NCBI GenBank assembly: GCA_963921195.1
Contig: OY992540.1
Coordinates: 132,246,671 to 132,310,670 of the forward strand
Direction of reading: 5' to 3'
DNA length: 64,000 nt
Origin: Pegoplata infirma
Lineage: Eukaryota > Arthropoda > Insecta > Diptera > Anthomyiidae
The notes beneath the pieces were generated by a model. It saw only the letters and a list, made by a program, of their open reading frames with translations. It searched no databases and had not been told where the DNA came from. A program made the translations under genes and the position numbers. Below are positions 12,145 to 23,785 of this stretch, one piece after another. Position 1 is the first letter of the stretch. Every line of letters begins with the position of its first letter.

Positions 12145-13291
12145 CAGCGTTGCCAATTTAGCTTTTTTCCCGCTAGATTTAGCTTTTTTTAAAATTTTTC
12201 GCGGGAAAATTTTGCATTTAGCTTTAAGCGGATTTTTTAGCTTTTTTTGAAAATTTTTTGGCTTTTTTTTTAGCTTTTTTTAGACTTTTTTAAAACTTTT
12301 TTGCATTAAATATCAATGTAAAAAGAGAAGAAATATAAATTTTTACTTGGAAAATTTCTAGTTGTGTTCAAAAACACATTATATTTCAGAAACTTATATG
12401 TAAATATTTATATTTTAAAGTTTGTCTAAATGAGTTTTAGGAGTTTTTTTTAATATAATTTTTTTTTTCAGAATTCTAATAAGTAATTGAACATTTTTGA
12501 AACTTTAATAAAAATGTATTTATTTCTTAAATATAAATTTGCGAAAAAGAAATTTTTGGAACATTTAAAGAAGTTTCTAAAACATATTTAGTATTTTGTG
12601 AAATAAAATTAAATATTTTTAAAATATAAATGAAGATTTCTGAAATGTATTTGTAAATTTTTTTAATATTGTTTGTATTTTTTGAAAAATTGTTGGGAAA
12701 GTGTTGATGTATTTACAAACTGCTTTTCTATTCATAAATTATTAAAGAAATTCCCACTATACCAATACCAATTTTTCCCAAATTTGTAAACTTTATTTGA
12801 AAATGTTATTCAAACAATTTTAAATACTTCTGAAATGCAATTGAAAAAATCGAAAAAAACAATCTAAATTGTATTTGAAAATTTCTTTGATGTATTTGGA
12901 AATATATTTGTACACAACGTTTTTAAATTTCTGAAATGCACTTTGAATTTGTTAACATTAAAGATTTTCTTGATTGTATTATTTTTAATCTTTATTAATA
13001 TGTACCTGCATTCGAAATTTTCGGAAACATATTTTTTTTCAAATTTATGAAGATTTGTTATATTTTAATATTTTGTTTATTAATATGCATAATTTTAGTG
13101 TCAAATATGCTATAGAAGGAATAACAGATCCCTATGTTGTAATTCAATCGAAAAATCGAAGAAAAAGCTAATTTAAATTAATTTAAAAAGGTTTAGCTTT
13201 ATTTTTTAGCTTTTTTCAATTTTTTTAGCTTTTTTTAGCGGGTTTTTTGAACAAATCTAGCTTTTTTTGTTTTCAAATTCTGGCAACGCTG
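12145..13291. mobile_element. hAT-type MITE, TTTAGCTTTTTT family
   Basis: Ends CAGCGTTGCCA and TGGCAACGCTG, flanked by the 8-bp duplication CTTGTAAA (12137-12144, 13292-13299). The word TTTAGCTTTTTT is repeated inside both ends in the same orientation on the plus strand. The interior is AT-rich and non-coding. Confidence 0.8.
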
Positions 13292-13542
13292 CTTGTAAAT
13301 AATGCAATAGCATTATTGTTTGTTTATTTTAAAGAAAGAAAAATCAAAACTTATAATTTTTTGCACTTTTTCTAGATCTTATTTCTCTAAATTTTGATTT
13401 CCTCTAATGTATTTTTTTTGCAATAGTTAAAAAGCACCGACTTGTTTATTTTGGTAAAAAAAAAACTTTTTACAAATAAAAAATTTTTAAAAAATAAGAA
13501 AATAATAATAAAAAAATATATTTATGTTAGATATTTCTGCGC

Positions 13543-14197
13543 TTGCAAATTGGCAACCCCTTAATCTCTTGCAACAAATATAAATTAATTAATTTTGCAT
13601 TTTTTTTTTAAATTTGCAAAATTTTTAGTAAAGAATTTTGTAATTTACATTTAGCAAGGCTCAACATTTTGCAAGGCTCAACATTTTGCAAGTGTCAAAA
13701 TTTTGCAAGAGTCAACATTTTGCAAGGGTGAACATTTTGCAAGGGTCAACATTTTGCAAGCATAATAAATTTGACAAAAATTCCTATATTTTAACGATTG
13801 TTATTTTATTTTTAAAGTTTGTAGTTTTTAAAATTTTTATTTTTATTGTAATATTAAAAGAGAATCCCACACAAAAACTAAAGATAATCGAAAGAGTTAA
13901 ATTTATGATAACAAAAAATACAAACTTTGATTTTAAATAAAAAAAATTATGACAGTAAACATGGCTTTGAATATTTTATTGAGGGGTAGTAAAATTTAAT
14001 TTAATTTTTCTTGACCAAATTTTTTATTTTTATTTTTAAAATATTTTTATATTTTTTTTAATTTATTTTAATTTTTATTTTTTTTTAATTTTTTTTTTTA
14101 GTGAAAATATCTACGCTACTAAAAACTCAAATTAAATTCAAGGTAAGTACCCACACCTTAAAAATTATAAAAAACAGGATTACGAAAAACATTTTAC
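13543..14197. repeat. Repeat unit R, copy 1
   Basis: Runs from GGCAACCCCTTAATCTCTTGC through a 17-bp tandem array, GTTAAATTTATGATAACA, GACAGTAAACATGG and GTGAAAATATCTACGCTACT to AAATTCAAGGTAAGTA. It repeats head-to-tail as copy 2 (14201-14653), and its second half recurs at 45698-46290. Non-coding. Confidence 0.7.
13654..13760. repeat. 17-bp tandem array GCAAGGGTCAACATTTT
   Basis: About six units of a 17-bp repeat with small changes (GCAAGGCTC, GCAAGTGTC, GCAAGAGTC, GCAAGGGTG). The word TTTTGCAA recurs at every junction. It lies inside repeat unit R. Confidence 0.8.
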
Positions 14198-14200
14198 GCG

Positions 14201-14653
14201 TGCAAAATGGCAACCCCTAATCTCTTGCAACAAATATAAATAAATTAATTTTGCATTTTATTTTAAATTTGCAAATTTTTAGTACAGAATTTTGTAATTT
14301 ACATTAAGCAAGGCTCAACATTTTGCAAGGGTCAAAATTTTGCAAGAGTTAATATTTTGCAAGGGTCAACATTTTGCGAGGGTGAACATTTTGCAATTTG
14401 CAAGCATAATAAATTGTTAAGATTGTTATTTTATTTTTAAAGTTTGTAGTTTTTTAAATTTTTATTTTTATTGTAATTAAATTTTATTTTTTTTTAAATT
14501 TAATTTAATTTTTTTTTTTTAATTTTAATTTTTTTAATTTTTTATTTTTAGTGAAAATTATCTACGCTACTGAAAACTCAAATTAAATTCAAGGTAAGTA
14601 ACCACACCGTAAAAATAAAAAAAAACAGGTTTACGATCATAAAAATCAATATT
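14201..14653. repeat. Repeat unit R, copy 2
   Basis: Direct copy of 13543-14197, shortened in the middle: the GTTAAATTTATGATAAC part is missing. It ends AACAGGTTTACGATCATAAA, as does the copy at 46020-46050. A CCC-ended element interrupts the family sequence directly after it, at 14656. Confidence 0.7.
14308..14405. repeat. 17-bp tandem array, second copy
   Basis: Five to six units of the same GCAAGGGTCAACATTTT-type repeat as at 13654, with its own set of substitutions. Confidence 0.75.
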
Positions 14654-14655
14654 TT

Positions 14656-14992
14656 CCCAATAAAACAAACGATACCGTTATAATATAGAGGCAATATCAC
14701 CTTATTATCACATATTCTTAATGTACCTTTCGTTATGATATCGTTTTTCCATAAAATATTATATCGTTTTCGCTATCGATAATTCCAGTCATAACAATAG
14801 TAAAATCACTATTCACCATTTCAAAATAAAAATATGATATGGTTTTCGATATCGAAATTTCCTGAAATGACGATAGCAAAATCGCTTAAAATTCGAAAAT
14901 TATATCATAATTTCAATTTAGGTGATACCATAAGCGGTATCATACAGGTTACACTATTTTCGCTATCACTTATCGTTTTTTGTCTTATTGGG
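14656..14992. mobile_element. CCCAATAA-ended element with TT target duplication
   Basis: Ends CCCAATAA and TTATTGGG with subterminal AACGATA-like words in both orientations. TT flanks both sides. The related sequence at 46040-46075 is uninterrupted (TATTTTGGTAGGTCGAAATTT), so the insertion site and a 2-bp duplication are shown directly. The body is rich in CGATATCG/TATCGTTTTC dyads. Confidence 0.75.
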
Positions 14993-15095
14993 TTGGTAGG
15001 TCGAAATTTAAGCTGAATTCACAATGACGGAGTACTTCGTGCCAGAGAGTGGATTTTGTTTCTTTCTCTTTCGTACTTGGACATTTTTTGTATGA

Positions 15096-15605
15096 TGCAC
15101 GCAAAAAAACTTTGTCAAATTACTAGGAAAAGTCTCGTAATCCCATTTTTCCAATATTTGACAGTTTTCCTTGTTTTTTAACAAATTTGGATTGAAATTT
15201 AATTTTACAAATTTCCAAGATAATTTTACAAAAAAATCTAGTAAATTCACGAGAATTCTTTGTAATTTTTATTGCGCCAAAAAAACTGTAAATTTACAAT
15301 TTTATTGGTAAAAAGCTTGGAAATATACAAAACTATTGGTAAAAAGCGTGTAAAATTACTAAGAATTCTCGTAAAATAGGAGGTAGCAAATCCAGTAAAG
15401 TTACGAAACCTCCATGTTAATTTTATCGTGTCAAAAAATTTGTAAATTTACAATTTTATTGGTAAAAAACTTGTAAAATTACAAAATTATTGATAAAAAG
15501 TTTGTAAAATTACTAGGATTTTTTTTTTTTTGAATTTTTGTACCTCCTAGGTAGCAAAAAAAAGTTACAAGTTTTTCTCGAAGTTTACAAGGTTTTTTTT
15601 GAGTG
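15096..15605. mobile_element. TTGTAAAATTACAA-family element, copy 2
   Basis: Starts CACGCAAAAAAACTTTGTC and ends TTTTTTTTGAGTG. It contains AGTCTCGTAATCCCA near the left end and repeated TTGTAAATTTACAATTTTATTGG words, as at 9980 and, reversed, at 60910. TG follows or precedes both ends where TA would be expected. Confidence 0.6.
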
Positions 15606-15654
15606 TGTCTTCTCTATTTTCAGAGTTATACTCTGTAGTACAGAGTACTCCGAC

Positions 15655-15799
15655 ATTAAGTCTATTCGATTACCCAAATTTCTTACTATTTTTTACTACA
15701 ATTGGAAAGTCTTGTTTACTTTTTGTATTGAAAAATTCCAGCTGTAGTAAAATGAGTAAAAATTAGTAGATTGTAGTAAGGTAATCGAATAGACCTATT
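15655..15799. repeat. Small palindrome GTCTATTCGATTACC
   Basis: Left arm GTCTATTCGATTACC and right arm GGTAATCGAATAGAC enclose about 110 bp with further TAGTAAAA/TTTTACTA pairing. A MITE-like unit without clear target duplication. Confidence 0.55.
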
Positions 15800-15943
15800 A
15801 TGTGTAAGCCTTTAAAGTTTTATTCGTAATTTTGTTAAATTATTGTCGTAAATGTATTCTACAAATTTCTTAGGTAATTTTATAAAAAAATTTTACAAAA
15901 ATGATTTTATTATGGGGATCTATGTTGCCTTAAAAATATAATA

Positions 15944-16088
15944 GAGGTATTCAGAGTCTTGTTGCCACCCCTGGCAATGTAGCAAAAGAGTACTTCTTTC
16001 AAAAAATACATGTATTTTGAAAAGTAATTTTGAAAAGTGCTCTTTTACCACCAGTGCCAGGGCTGGCAAGCAAGACTCTGAATACCAC
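15944..16088. mobile_element. 145-bp palindromic MITE GTATTCAGAGTCTTG
   Basis: Arms pair from GGTATTCAGAGTCTTG with CAAGACTCTGAATACC, and again at AGAGTACTT/AAGTGCTCT. The related copy at 46195-46225 lacks it, so it is an insertion. TAA-like sequence lies on both sides, but the exact duplication is uncertain. Confidence 0.65.
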
Positions 16089-16231
16089 TAATGTAATTTT
16101 GCAAACCCCAATTTCGAAAAATCATTTCAAAAATTTTCTATGTCCCAGTCACAAATTTGGACTAAAGAATTTGTTTAAAAATGATTTAAAAAAAAAAAAA
16201 AAAAAAAAAATTTTGAAAAAATTTCGCTTAA

Positions 16232-16679
16232 GCTCCTATGACACTAGATTTTTTTTGGATTTTATTTTTTATTAATTGAAAGAATGAAACAGCAGAAGAA
16301 GAAATGAAAAAGAAACATAAAATAAACAAACAAATAGTGGTGATTACTTTCTTTTTATTAAAAACCCGCTGAATAAATTAAAAAAACCGCCAAAAACAAA
16401 CAAAAAATCGCTTCCTTTAATGAAAAACAGAAAAGTTGGCAACACTTAATATCATTAATGCATAAATGTCAAAAAAATATGTAAAATTTTTACAATGTTT
16501 TTGACATTCAGTCATTTGATAACCAAATTTATCGATAACACAAGAATAAAATTTGACGTTTACTATTTTTTATTAGTATTCTTTTACTCTTCACACTTGT
16601 TCAGATTTCCTATAGTGATATATTTGCCCTGTTTACATAGATTTCATCAATACAAAAAAAATGTAGTGTCATAGGGGCT
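16232..16679. mobile_element. TTAA-flanked TIR element
   Basis: Ends GCTCCTATGACACTA and TAGTGTCATAGGGGC with TTAA on both sides (16228-16231, 16680-16683). TTAA duplication is typical of piggyBac-type elements; the TIR itself does not identify the family. Non-coding. Confidence 0.6.
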
Positions 16680-16683
16680 TTAA

Positions 16684-17548
16684 GTTGAGGGTGGGTTGTA
16701 AAAGCGTACACAAGAGAAATTGGCAAGTCCATGGCACTCAGACTTAAAATAGTCCATTGTACCTAAAAAATTTTCGCAGTCCCTTAAACTTTTAAAAAAA
16801 AAAAAATATAAAAAAAAATCTGGACTTGATTTGATCCATTTTTAAACTAAATAAAGTTAATCCCAAAACACTTTTTTACAAATTAAAACAAATTGTTGCG
16901 ATCCACGACATTTTGCATTGATTTTCCATGTAAAATCTTACGCTGAATCCGAAAATAAGGTTAAAAGAATTTACAGTAGAAACACAGAAAAAATTGAAAC
17001 GAAAATCAATCAACAAAAACGCGGATTCAATAAATTTTTTGATTGAAATTCCTCTAATTAAGAAAATTGTTATACCAATCATCAAATTGTAGGTGATTGA
17101 TTGAAAATTTTTTAAATCAAACATTTTTTCGATTTTGATCAAAAATTTGATCAATTTTTTATTTATAGTCTATCAAAATAATGATTGATTTAACAAATGA
17201 ATTGTAAGCTTATGACAAAATTATCAAAAGAATCATTATTTTGCTTTCCAATGTGTTGCCAACAATAAAAAAGTAAAACCCGATTATTTTGTATATTTTT
17301 GAATTAATCTATTCAAAAAAATTAAAGTGAAAAAAAATCTGGTATGTTGGAAATTTTTAAGTCGACAGTTGAAGAAAATAACAAAAATGTTAATCAAAAC
17401 ATTGACTGACTCATTCAAATTTTGTTGATCAATAGATTTAATTGAAAATTTTTAGCTAATAATTTTTTGTGTGAATTCAGTTTCATTCAAATACAGTTAT
17501 ATTTGTGTATTTTTACATTTATTTTTGGATTCAGCGCGCGATTTTACA
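16684..17548. other. Mixed repeat sequence around a MITE
   Basis: Holds a CACAGAAAAAATT-ended element (16983-17473). The sequences on either side of that element, TTACGCTGAATCCGAAAATA at 16937 and TTTGGATTCAGCGCGCGA at 17524, are inverted relatives. A related piece is at 22038 (TTCGGATTCAGCGCGAGA). Confidence 0.45.
16983..17473. mobile_element. CACAGAAAAAATT-ended element, copy 2
   Basis: Reverse-orientation copy of 7289-7738. Shared words include AATCAATCACCTACAATTTG and CTATTGATCAACAAAATTT (reversed). Ends CACAGAAAAAATT and AATTTTTTGTGTG. No coding capacity. Confidence 0.6.
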
Positions 17549-19561
17549 TCTATCTTATATAAATAAAAATCAATTGTCGTTCGTTGGTAACAGCATCAGT
17601 TGAGAACGGCTGGACCGATTTGGACAATTTTTTTTTTGAAATGTTCGTCATAGTCCAACTTAGGTTTTTACGTAAAGAAAAATTTACCACGCCCACTTTT
17701 ACGCCCACTTTTTTCGATTAATCTAAAATCGGAAAACGGCTGCACCGATCATGGTAATTTTTTGTTTAAATGTACATAGTTATCCAATTTAAGTTTTTAC
17801 TGAAAGAAAAATCGACCACGCCTACTTTTACGCCCACTTTTTCAATTTATCTAAAATCTGAGAACGGCTGGACCGATTTGACTAAATTTTTTTTTTAATG
17901 AATTTTCATCATATTCCAACTTTGGTTTTTACGAATAAAGAAATTGATCACGCCAACTTTGGCTATTTTTTGTTGAAATTGTTCGGCATAATTCAACTAA
18001 GGTTTTTACGGATAGTAAAATTTTCCACGCCCACTTTTTTCAATGTATTCAAAGAACTATAACAGCTTAACCGATTTGGTTATAGTCAACGCCAATTTTT
18101 ACGCTCACTTTTCCCGATATATATATTTTCAATCATGGAATGGCTGGAGCAATTTGTCTAATTTTGTTTTTAATGTTCGTCATAGTCCAACTGAGGTTTT
18201 TCGGAAAGAACAATTTTCCATTTCTGCGCCCACTTTTTATTGGATGGACCGAGTTGAGTAAATATAAATAATGTTTTTACGGTAAAAAAAAATTTGTCTA
18301 TAGGGTGGTTTGTATGGGGACTACGAGAAGGACTGACCCGATTCCTTTGAAATTTGAAATGATTATTCGTGCATACAAAATTTGTTTACCTGTTAAATTT
18401 CAAAAAATATCTATTATAATACGGTTATTAGAGTCATTTAATGCTAATCCAAAGGGGGCGTTTGTATAGGGGCTAGGTCTTAACATGGACCGATTTTTTC
18501 CAATTTCATTAAGCTTCGTCCTTGGGTCAAAAGATTACTTAAGTCTCAAATTTCAAGTCAATTGGTTGAAAATTGCGACCTGTATCGTGCTTAAACCGAT
18601 AGATGGACATACGGGCGGATGGACGGACAGACGGACGGACATCGCTAAATCGACTCAAAAAGTAATTCTTAGTCGATCGGTATACTTCAAGGTAGGTCTA
18701 GGACCAATATTTCGGGTAGTTACAAACATCAGCACAAAATCATTATACCCTGTACCACAGAGTGGTGTAGGGTATAATAAAATATTTAATAATAAAATAT
18801 AAATTAAAATCAAATATCCATAGTTCGTTCGTAATCGCATCACTTGAGAACTGACCGATTTGGATAATATTTTTTTTAAATGTTCGTCTAAGTTTTTTTC
18901 AAAAAAATTAAACACGCATACTTTTACGCCTCTTTTGATCGATTTGACTAAATTTTATTTTTTTAATGTTTGTCGTAGTCCAACTTTGGTTTAAACGGAA
19001 TAAAAAAAAATGTTCACGCCCACTTTTATTTCAATATATCTAAAATAGTAAAACGACAGGGCCGATTTGGCTATTAGTAGTATTTGTTGACGTTCGTGAT
19101 AGTACAACTAAGGTTTTTGCGGAGAACGACTGGCCTGTTTTCGTAATTTATTCCTTTAATGATCATTATAGTCCAAGTAAGGATTTAACAGAAATACTTA
19201 TTGTCCTCCCCCACTTCAAAGCCAACATTTTTTAATATGCTTAAAAGTTGCAGCTTTTGAGAAAGCCTGGACCGATTTGGCTATTTTTTTTTTGGTTTTA
19301 AATGTTCGTAATAGTCCACATAATTGTTTGGAAAGAAAAATTTTGAACAGTTCGCAAAGTCGAAGATGTGGTAATTTTTTTTAATTCCTAAAATATAATT
19401 TGAAGATGATTATCTGCCTAATTGGGTCTTTAAAACCACGCCCACAAATTTTTCTAAGCCAAGAAATTGATTATTATTATTGCAGGGCTATATATTTGAA
19501 GCGAGACTAAATATAATACTTATCTTATATTTGGGCCAGTAACGCGGACCGGGGCAGCTAG
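17549..19561 (+). mobile_element. Non-autonomous Helitron
   Basis: Begins TCTATCTTATATAAATA after an A and ends GGACCGGGGCAGCTAG before a T. The flanks join to ATTTTACA|TGTAAAATA. A TC start, CTAG end and insertion between A and T are Helitron hallmarks. The body is built of a diverged repeat of about 127 bp (AACGGCTGGACCGATTTGG...GTTCGTCATAGTCCAAC...CACGCCCACTTTTACG). The dispersed fly repeat sits inside (18290-18790). No Rep/helicase frame. Confidence 0.7.
18290..18790. repeat. Dispersed fly repeat nested in the Helitron
   Basis: Contains GGACGGACAGACGGACGGAC, CGCTAAATCGACTCAAAA, GGTCTAGGACCAATATTTCG and a terminal hairpin TATACCCTGTACCACAGAGT with its partner GGTGTAGGGTATA. Same family as 8070 and 50285. 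Frames of about 105 and 86 codons crossing it on the two strands are repeat read-through. Confidence 0.65.
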
Positions 19562-19817
19562 TGTAAAATAAAAAACTACAAACGTATAAAACTTGAATTT
19601 TTTAATTTTTATTCAAATGCATGTAACTTTTACAATTTTCAACGGATTTTCTTAAAAACCCGTTTATTTTCTTTTTAATAGATCAGACTTCAAATGCAGG
19701 ATTTTTTTTAAAATTTTACTTTTTTCTCCAAATTTCAGTAAAATGGAAGCGAAATTGTCGATTTATCGATTAATAGCTTCCAAGACAATAATCAGATTAA
19801 AAAATGTGGCATGTATA

Positions 19818-21864
19818 ACACTGTGTGACAGTAAAAAAAACATGAGATGCGATACTTTTTTTCTAGTAGGTGTTGTCGAGTACAACAAGACCCTGTACTT
19901 GAAATTTGCGAAACACCTCCAAAATCTTGAGTTACGGGTAAAAAACCTGTTTTTCGAACTTTTTACACTTATAAGCCAGTAACTTTGTCGAATATTAACC
20001 GATTTTGAATTTCTCGACGGTTTTAGAAAGAAGAAACTGAGACCTTCCGAAGAACTGAACATAATATTTAAGTAATATTGAGACAACTGTGCGTATTTCT
20101 CCAGCAAACTTAATTTTTGAAAAAAATTTCTCTATTTTTCAACTTTGGAGATGTCTTTTCACATTTTTTTGTTAAGGAACCGTATTATTTATGAATTTAT
20201 TAAAAAAGTATATTTATTTGTGAGAAAAACTCAACTTTGGTTTTTAAAATCGGTAAAAAAATTGACCTAGTTATTAAACTTTTAATAAAAACTAAATTTT
20301 GGAATAAATGCCTGCACAATGTTTTTATACCCTCTAACCGTAGTACGGGGTATATTCACTTTGTCATTCCGTTCGAATCGCATCAAAATATCGGTCTAGA
20401 GTCTCACAGCGAATAAAATTTTTTGATCAGTGATCGATTCTAAGACATTATAGAGATGGCGACATATAGGTCTAGAGTCCCATAAAGAATATATTTTTTT
20501 GATCAGTGATCGATTCTAAGACATTGAAGAGATGTCCGTCATGTGCGGACGTCCGCTTGTAGAATACATGATAATTTAGTGGAATGTAAATCTTGTATAA
20601 ATGACAATTTGACTCCAAAGCAAAAAAGTTTGGCGAAAGCTCTTGTTCTAAGCTGTTGTTGAGTAGGGGAACTCAGCGGCGCGGATGTATGGTCTGCCTG
20701 GGACACCTTTCCCTAAATGAAAATAAAAAAACTAAAAGGACGTTTCGCGGGTTTGAGGGGGGGGGGGGGGTTGTGGGTGATGCTGTCTGGGGACACATTC
20801 CCCTAGCGATTAATGTTTACAAATTCATATATTATAATATTTACACTCAAATAATAAAATTTTATATATTTTTTTATTTTTCGTTTAACCTAAAAGGAAA
20901 GCGGACAAAAAAAATGGCACTGTTTAATCCCCTTGGTTCAACAGCAGGTCAATGAACTTCATATGACGCAAAAATGTTTTATTTGTTGAACAAATAGACA
21001 AAAAAACTTTAAAATAAAATAGTATATTTCTGGGGTTGCATTAGTTCTCCAAGGGGAAACTTTTTTCCCCTGGTCCGGTTTAGCCCATTTACAAACTTCA
21101 CTCTCCTATTAACATAACACATATTCGTGTCAAAACTTCAGGAGTCTAGCTCTTTTATTTTAGACAGTTTCGTGTCTTCTACAGATGGACAAAAGGACGG
21201 TCAGACAGACGGACAAAGCTAGAATGTCGTAAAACCGATCACTGATCAAAAATATATACTTTATGGGACCCTAGATCGATATTTCGATATGTTTCACACA
21301 GAATGACAAAGTGAGTATACCCCGCATATTATGGTTGGATGATAGAAAAACATTGTGCAGTCATTTATTCCAAAATTTTGTTTTTATTAAAAGTTTAATA
21401 ACTCAGTCAATTTTTAACCGATTCTAAAAACCTACATTGTAATTTACGCTTAAATAAATATACTTTATTAATACATGCATAAATGGTACGGTTCCTAAAT
21501 AAAAAAATATGATAAAACATCTTCAAACTTAAAAAATAATGATTTTTTTTTGAAAAATTGAGTTTGCTGGAAAAATACGCACAGTTGATTTAATATTACT
21601 TAAATTTCATGTTTACAACTTCGAAAGATATTATTTTAGTCTTTCTAAAACCGTCGAGAAATTCAAAATCGGTTAATATTCGACAAAGTTACTGGCTTAT
21701 AAGTGTAAAAAGTTCGAAAAACCGATTTTTTACCCGTAACTCAAGATTTTGGAGGTGTTTTGCAAACTTCAAGGACAGAATCTTGTTGTACTCGACAACA
21801 CCTACTAGAAAAAAAGTATCGCATCCCAGGTTTTTCTGTTTCATTCATTTTTGTAACACTGTGT
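19818..21864. repeat. 2-kb foldback / inverted repeat
   Basis: Arms of roughly 600 bp pair between 19818-20420 and 21270-21864: ACACTGTGT, AGGTGTTGTCGAGTACAACA, TTTTACACTTATAAGCCAGT and TTTTGGAATAAATG all recur inverted. Dispersed-repeat fragments flank the centre (20330-20545, 21180-21300). The centre (20640-20830) has a G run and GGACACCTTTCCC/GGGGACACATTCCCC words. Open frames in both arms encode the same residues in opposite directions, which argues against a gene. Confidence 0.65.
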
Positions 21865-22640
21865 AATTGATGAGGCATTTAATTACGTTTAATTTAAAAT
21901 CAAAAATAATGATATCACCCTATTTAGTTCGGAGATATTTTTATTTAAGCAGACCTCCTTTTTTAAAAAGTTGAAAATTTAGAAAGTTAGCAAAATCTCG
22001 AAAACTGTTCTATTTTTGAAGCTTTGAACTTCATTTTCGGATTCAGCGCGAGAATTTACGTAGAAAATAAATACAAAATGTCATGGATCAAAATCTCTGT
22101 AAACAAATGTAATCAGTCACAAATGAACGACACTGAAATTCCGTAAATTTTAGAGTTTATTTTTTTAACAACTGTATAAATTAGTCAATATTTTAGTTTC
22201 CTTGAAAACCAAAAGATAAAACATTTAAAACAACTTCAATTAAAAACTTTTTGAATAACCGTAAATAGTTAATGTTAAACTTTTCTGAGTGTAGTACTCA
22301 CGCACGAAACTTTGTTTACACCAACTTTCGATCACGTCAGTAAAAAAAAAAAAATAAATAATGGATAGTACATATAACTAAAAAAGATCCGGAACTAAAC
22401 CAGATTACCGAAATTTCGATTTTTTTAATTTTTTTTTTAAATTTTTCCATGTAAAGGAATGTTCGAATGGAATTTCTTTAAGCTTTCGAATTATACCAAT
22501 TTCATCCAAATCGGATAAGTACTTTTTAAGATATGTAAGGAAAACGTTTTAACTTTGAAGGCCCGTAGGAAAGACCCCTAAGTCGATACACAAAGTTTAA
22601 ATATGCTGGGAGTGGTTTCGGTATTCTGGTCATATGCCAA
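21865..22640. other. Mixed non-coding sequence
   Basis: AT-rich. Contains a piece of the GGATTCAGCGCGA repeat near 22038. No gene seen. Confidence 0.45.
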
Positions 22641-22684
22641 AGATCCTCGCTTCCACCGAGTTCGTTATTACCAAACTTCTCTAA

Positions 22685-22846
22685 TACTGTATACAGACTA
22701 GCGTGATTTTAAAATCACCATGTGATTTTCCATTGAACAAAATCACATAGTGATTTACAAAATCATCTCAAATTGTACTAGCATAAAGAAAAATTGCAAA
22801 ATCATCTCAACTTACCATGGTAAGTTCTTGTAGTGTGAACATGGCC
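22685..22846. mobile_element. Small insertion, possibly PIF/Harbinger-type
   Basis: Absent from the paralogue at 48605 (CTTCTCTAAATTTGC). TAA lies on both sides here, which fits a 3-bp duplication. The right end, reversed, reads GGCCATGTTCACACTA; the left end TACTGTATACAGACTA is only loosely similar. Class tentative. Confidence 0.5.
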
Positions 22847-22940
22847 TAAATTTGCATTTAAAATTTTTAATTGTTCCAACTTTAAGTAATCATTAACATA
22901 GTTATGGCAACCCTACGCTATAAGTCTCTAGTTGTACTTT

Positions 22941-23785
22941 CAGTGTTGCCATTTTGACGCTTTTCGGGTATTTTCTGGTGCTTTTTTTGTCTTTTTACCC
23001 GGAGATTTTTACGAATACCCTTTTTTAAAAAAACGGGTATTCATGGCGCTTTTTTATTTTTTCGTGACGCTTTTGGTGCTTTTTATAAAAACTTTGGGAT
23101 TTTGTTATTATTTCTTTTTGTTGATTATTTTTATGTTAAGGTCTTTCAGAAATAATTTACTGAAGTTTTTGTAGCAAAACTAAAATTTTTGTACGTTTTT
23201 CTGGACTGCTGTATTTTAAAACAATTCTGAAATTTGCTGGCCAAATTATGAACTGCCTTCAAGTATTTACAGTAAAATTTATTCAAATCAAAGCTATCAA
23301 ATATCATTTACAAAAGAGGTATTTTATAAAAAAAAAAATATTTTGTTGGCGTAATAGGGCGACAATGGAACAGATTTTTTTGAAAATTGTTTATTTTTTA
23401 TAAAGACAAATATTTTTTTTTTTTATTTAAAATTTTGTGTTAATTGTTAGGATAAAAAAAATATTATTATTTAAGTATGTAATTTGAATTGCAATTTTCT
23501 TTTTAGTTTTGTAAATTTAGTAAATTCACGAAAAAAATCATATATTTTTTTTAATTTTATGTTTGTGGCGCTTTTTACCCTTTTTATATTCCAGTTTTAC
23601 CCCCTTTTTACCCTATTTTAAATGTTCTTTTCGTAGTGAAAAAGTAAATTTTCAAAATAAATTTTTAAATTTTGACTTTTTTCTCTTGGCGCTTTTTTAC
23701 CCTTTTTTTTTGTATATTTTTACCCTTTTTTACCCTTTTTTCCAAAGTTTTGGCGCTTTTCTTCATTTTGAAAATGGCAACACTG
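22941..23785. mobile_element. hAT-type MITE, GCGCTTTTTACCC family
   Basis: Ends CAGTGTTGCCATTTTGACGC and AAAATGGCAACACTG, flanked by the 8-bp duplication TGTACTTT (22933-22940, 23786-23793). Absent from the paralogous site near 48895. GCGCTTTT and TTTTTACCC words recur inside both ends in the same orientation. An 91-codon plus-strand frame in the right half consists of these words and is not a gene. Confidence 0.82.

Larger units (their letters stand above)
15011..15811. other. Compound insertion in repeat-R flank
   Basis: By comparison with 46060-46290, sequence that is continuous there (AAATTTAAAGTTTTATT) is split here between 15010 and 15812. The inserted block holds a TTGTAAAATTACAA-family element and a small palindrome. 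Its own ends are not clear. Confidence 0.45.

Noticed and set aside
19763..20107. A 114-codon minus-strand frame with a plus-strand relative at 21609-21866
   Set aside because: They encode the same residues because they lie in the two arms of one foldback. Nothing else supports a protein.
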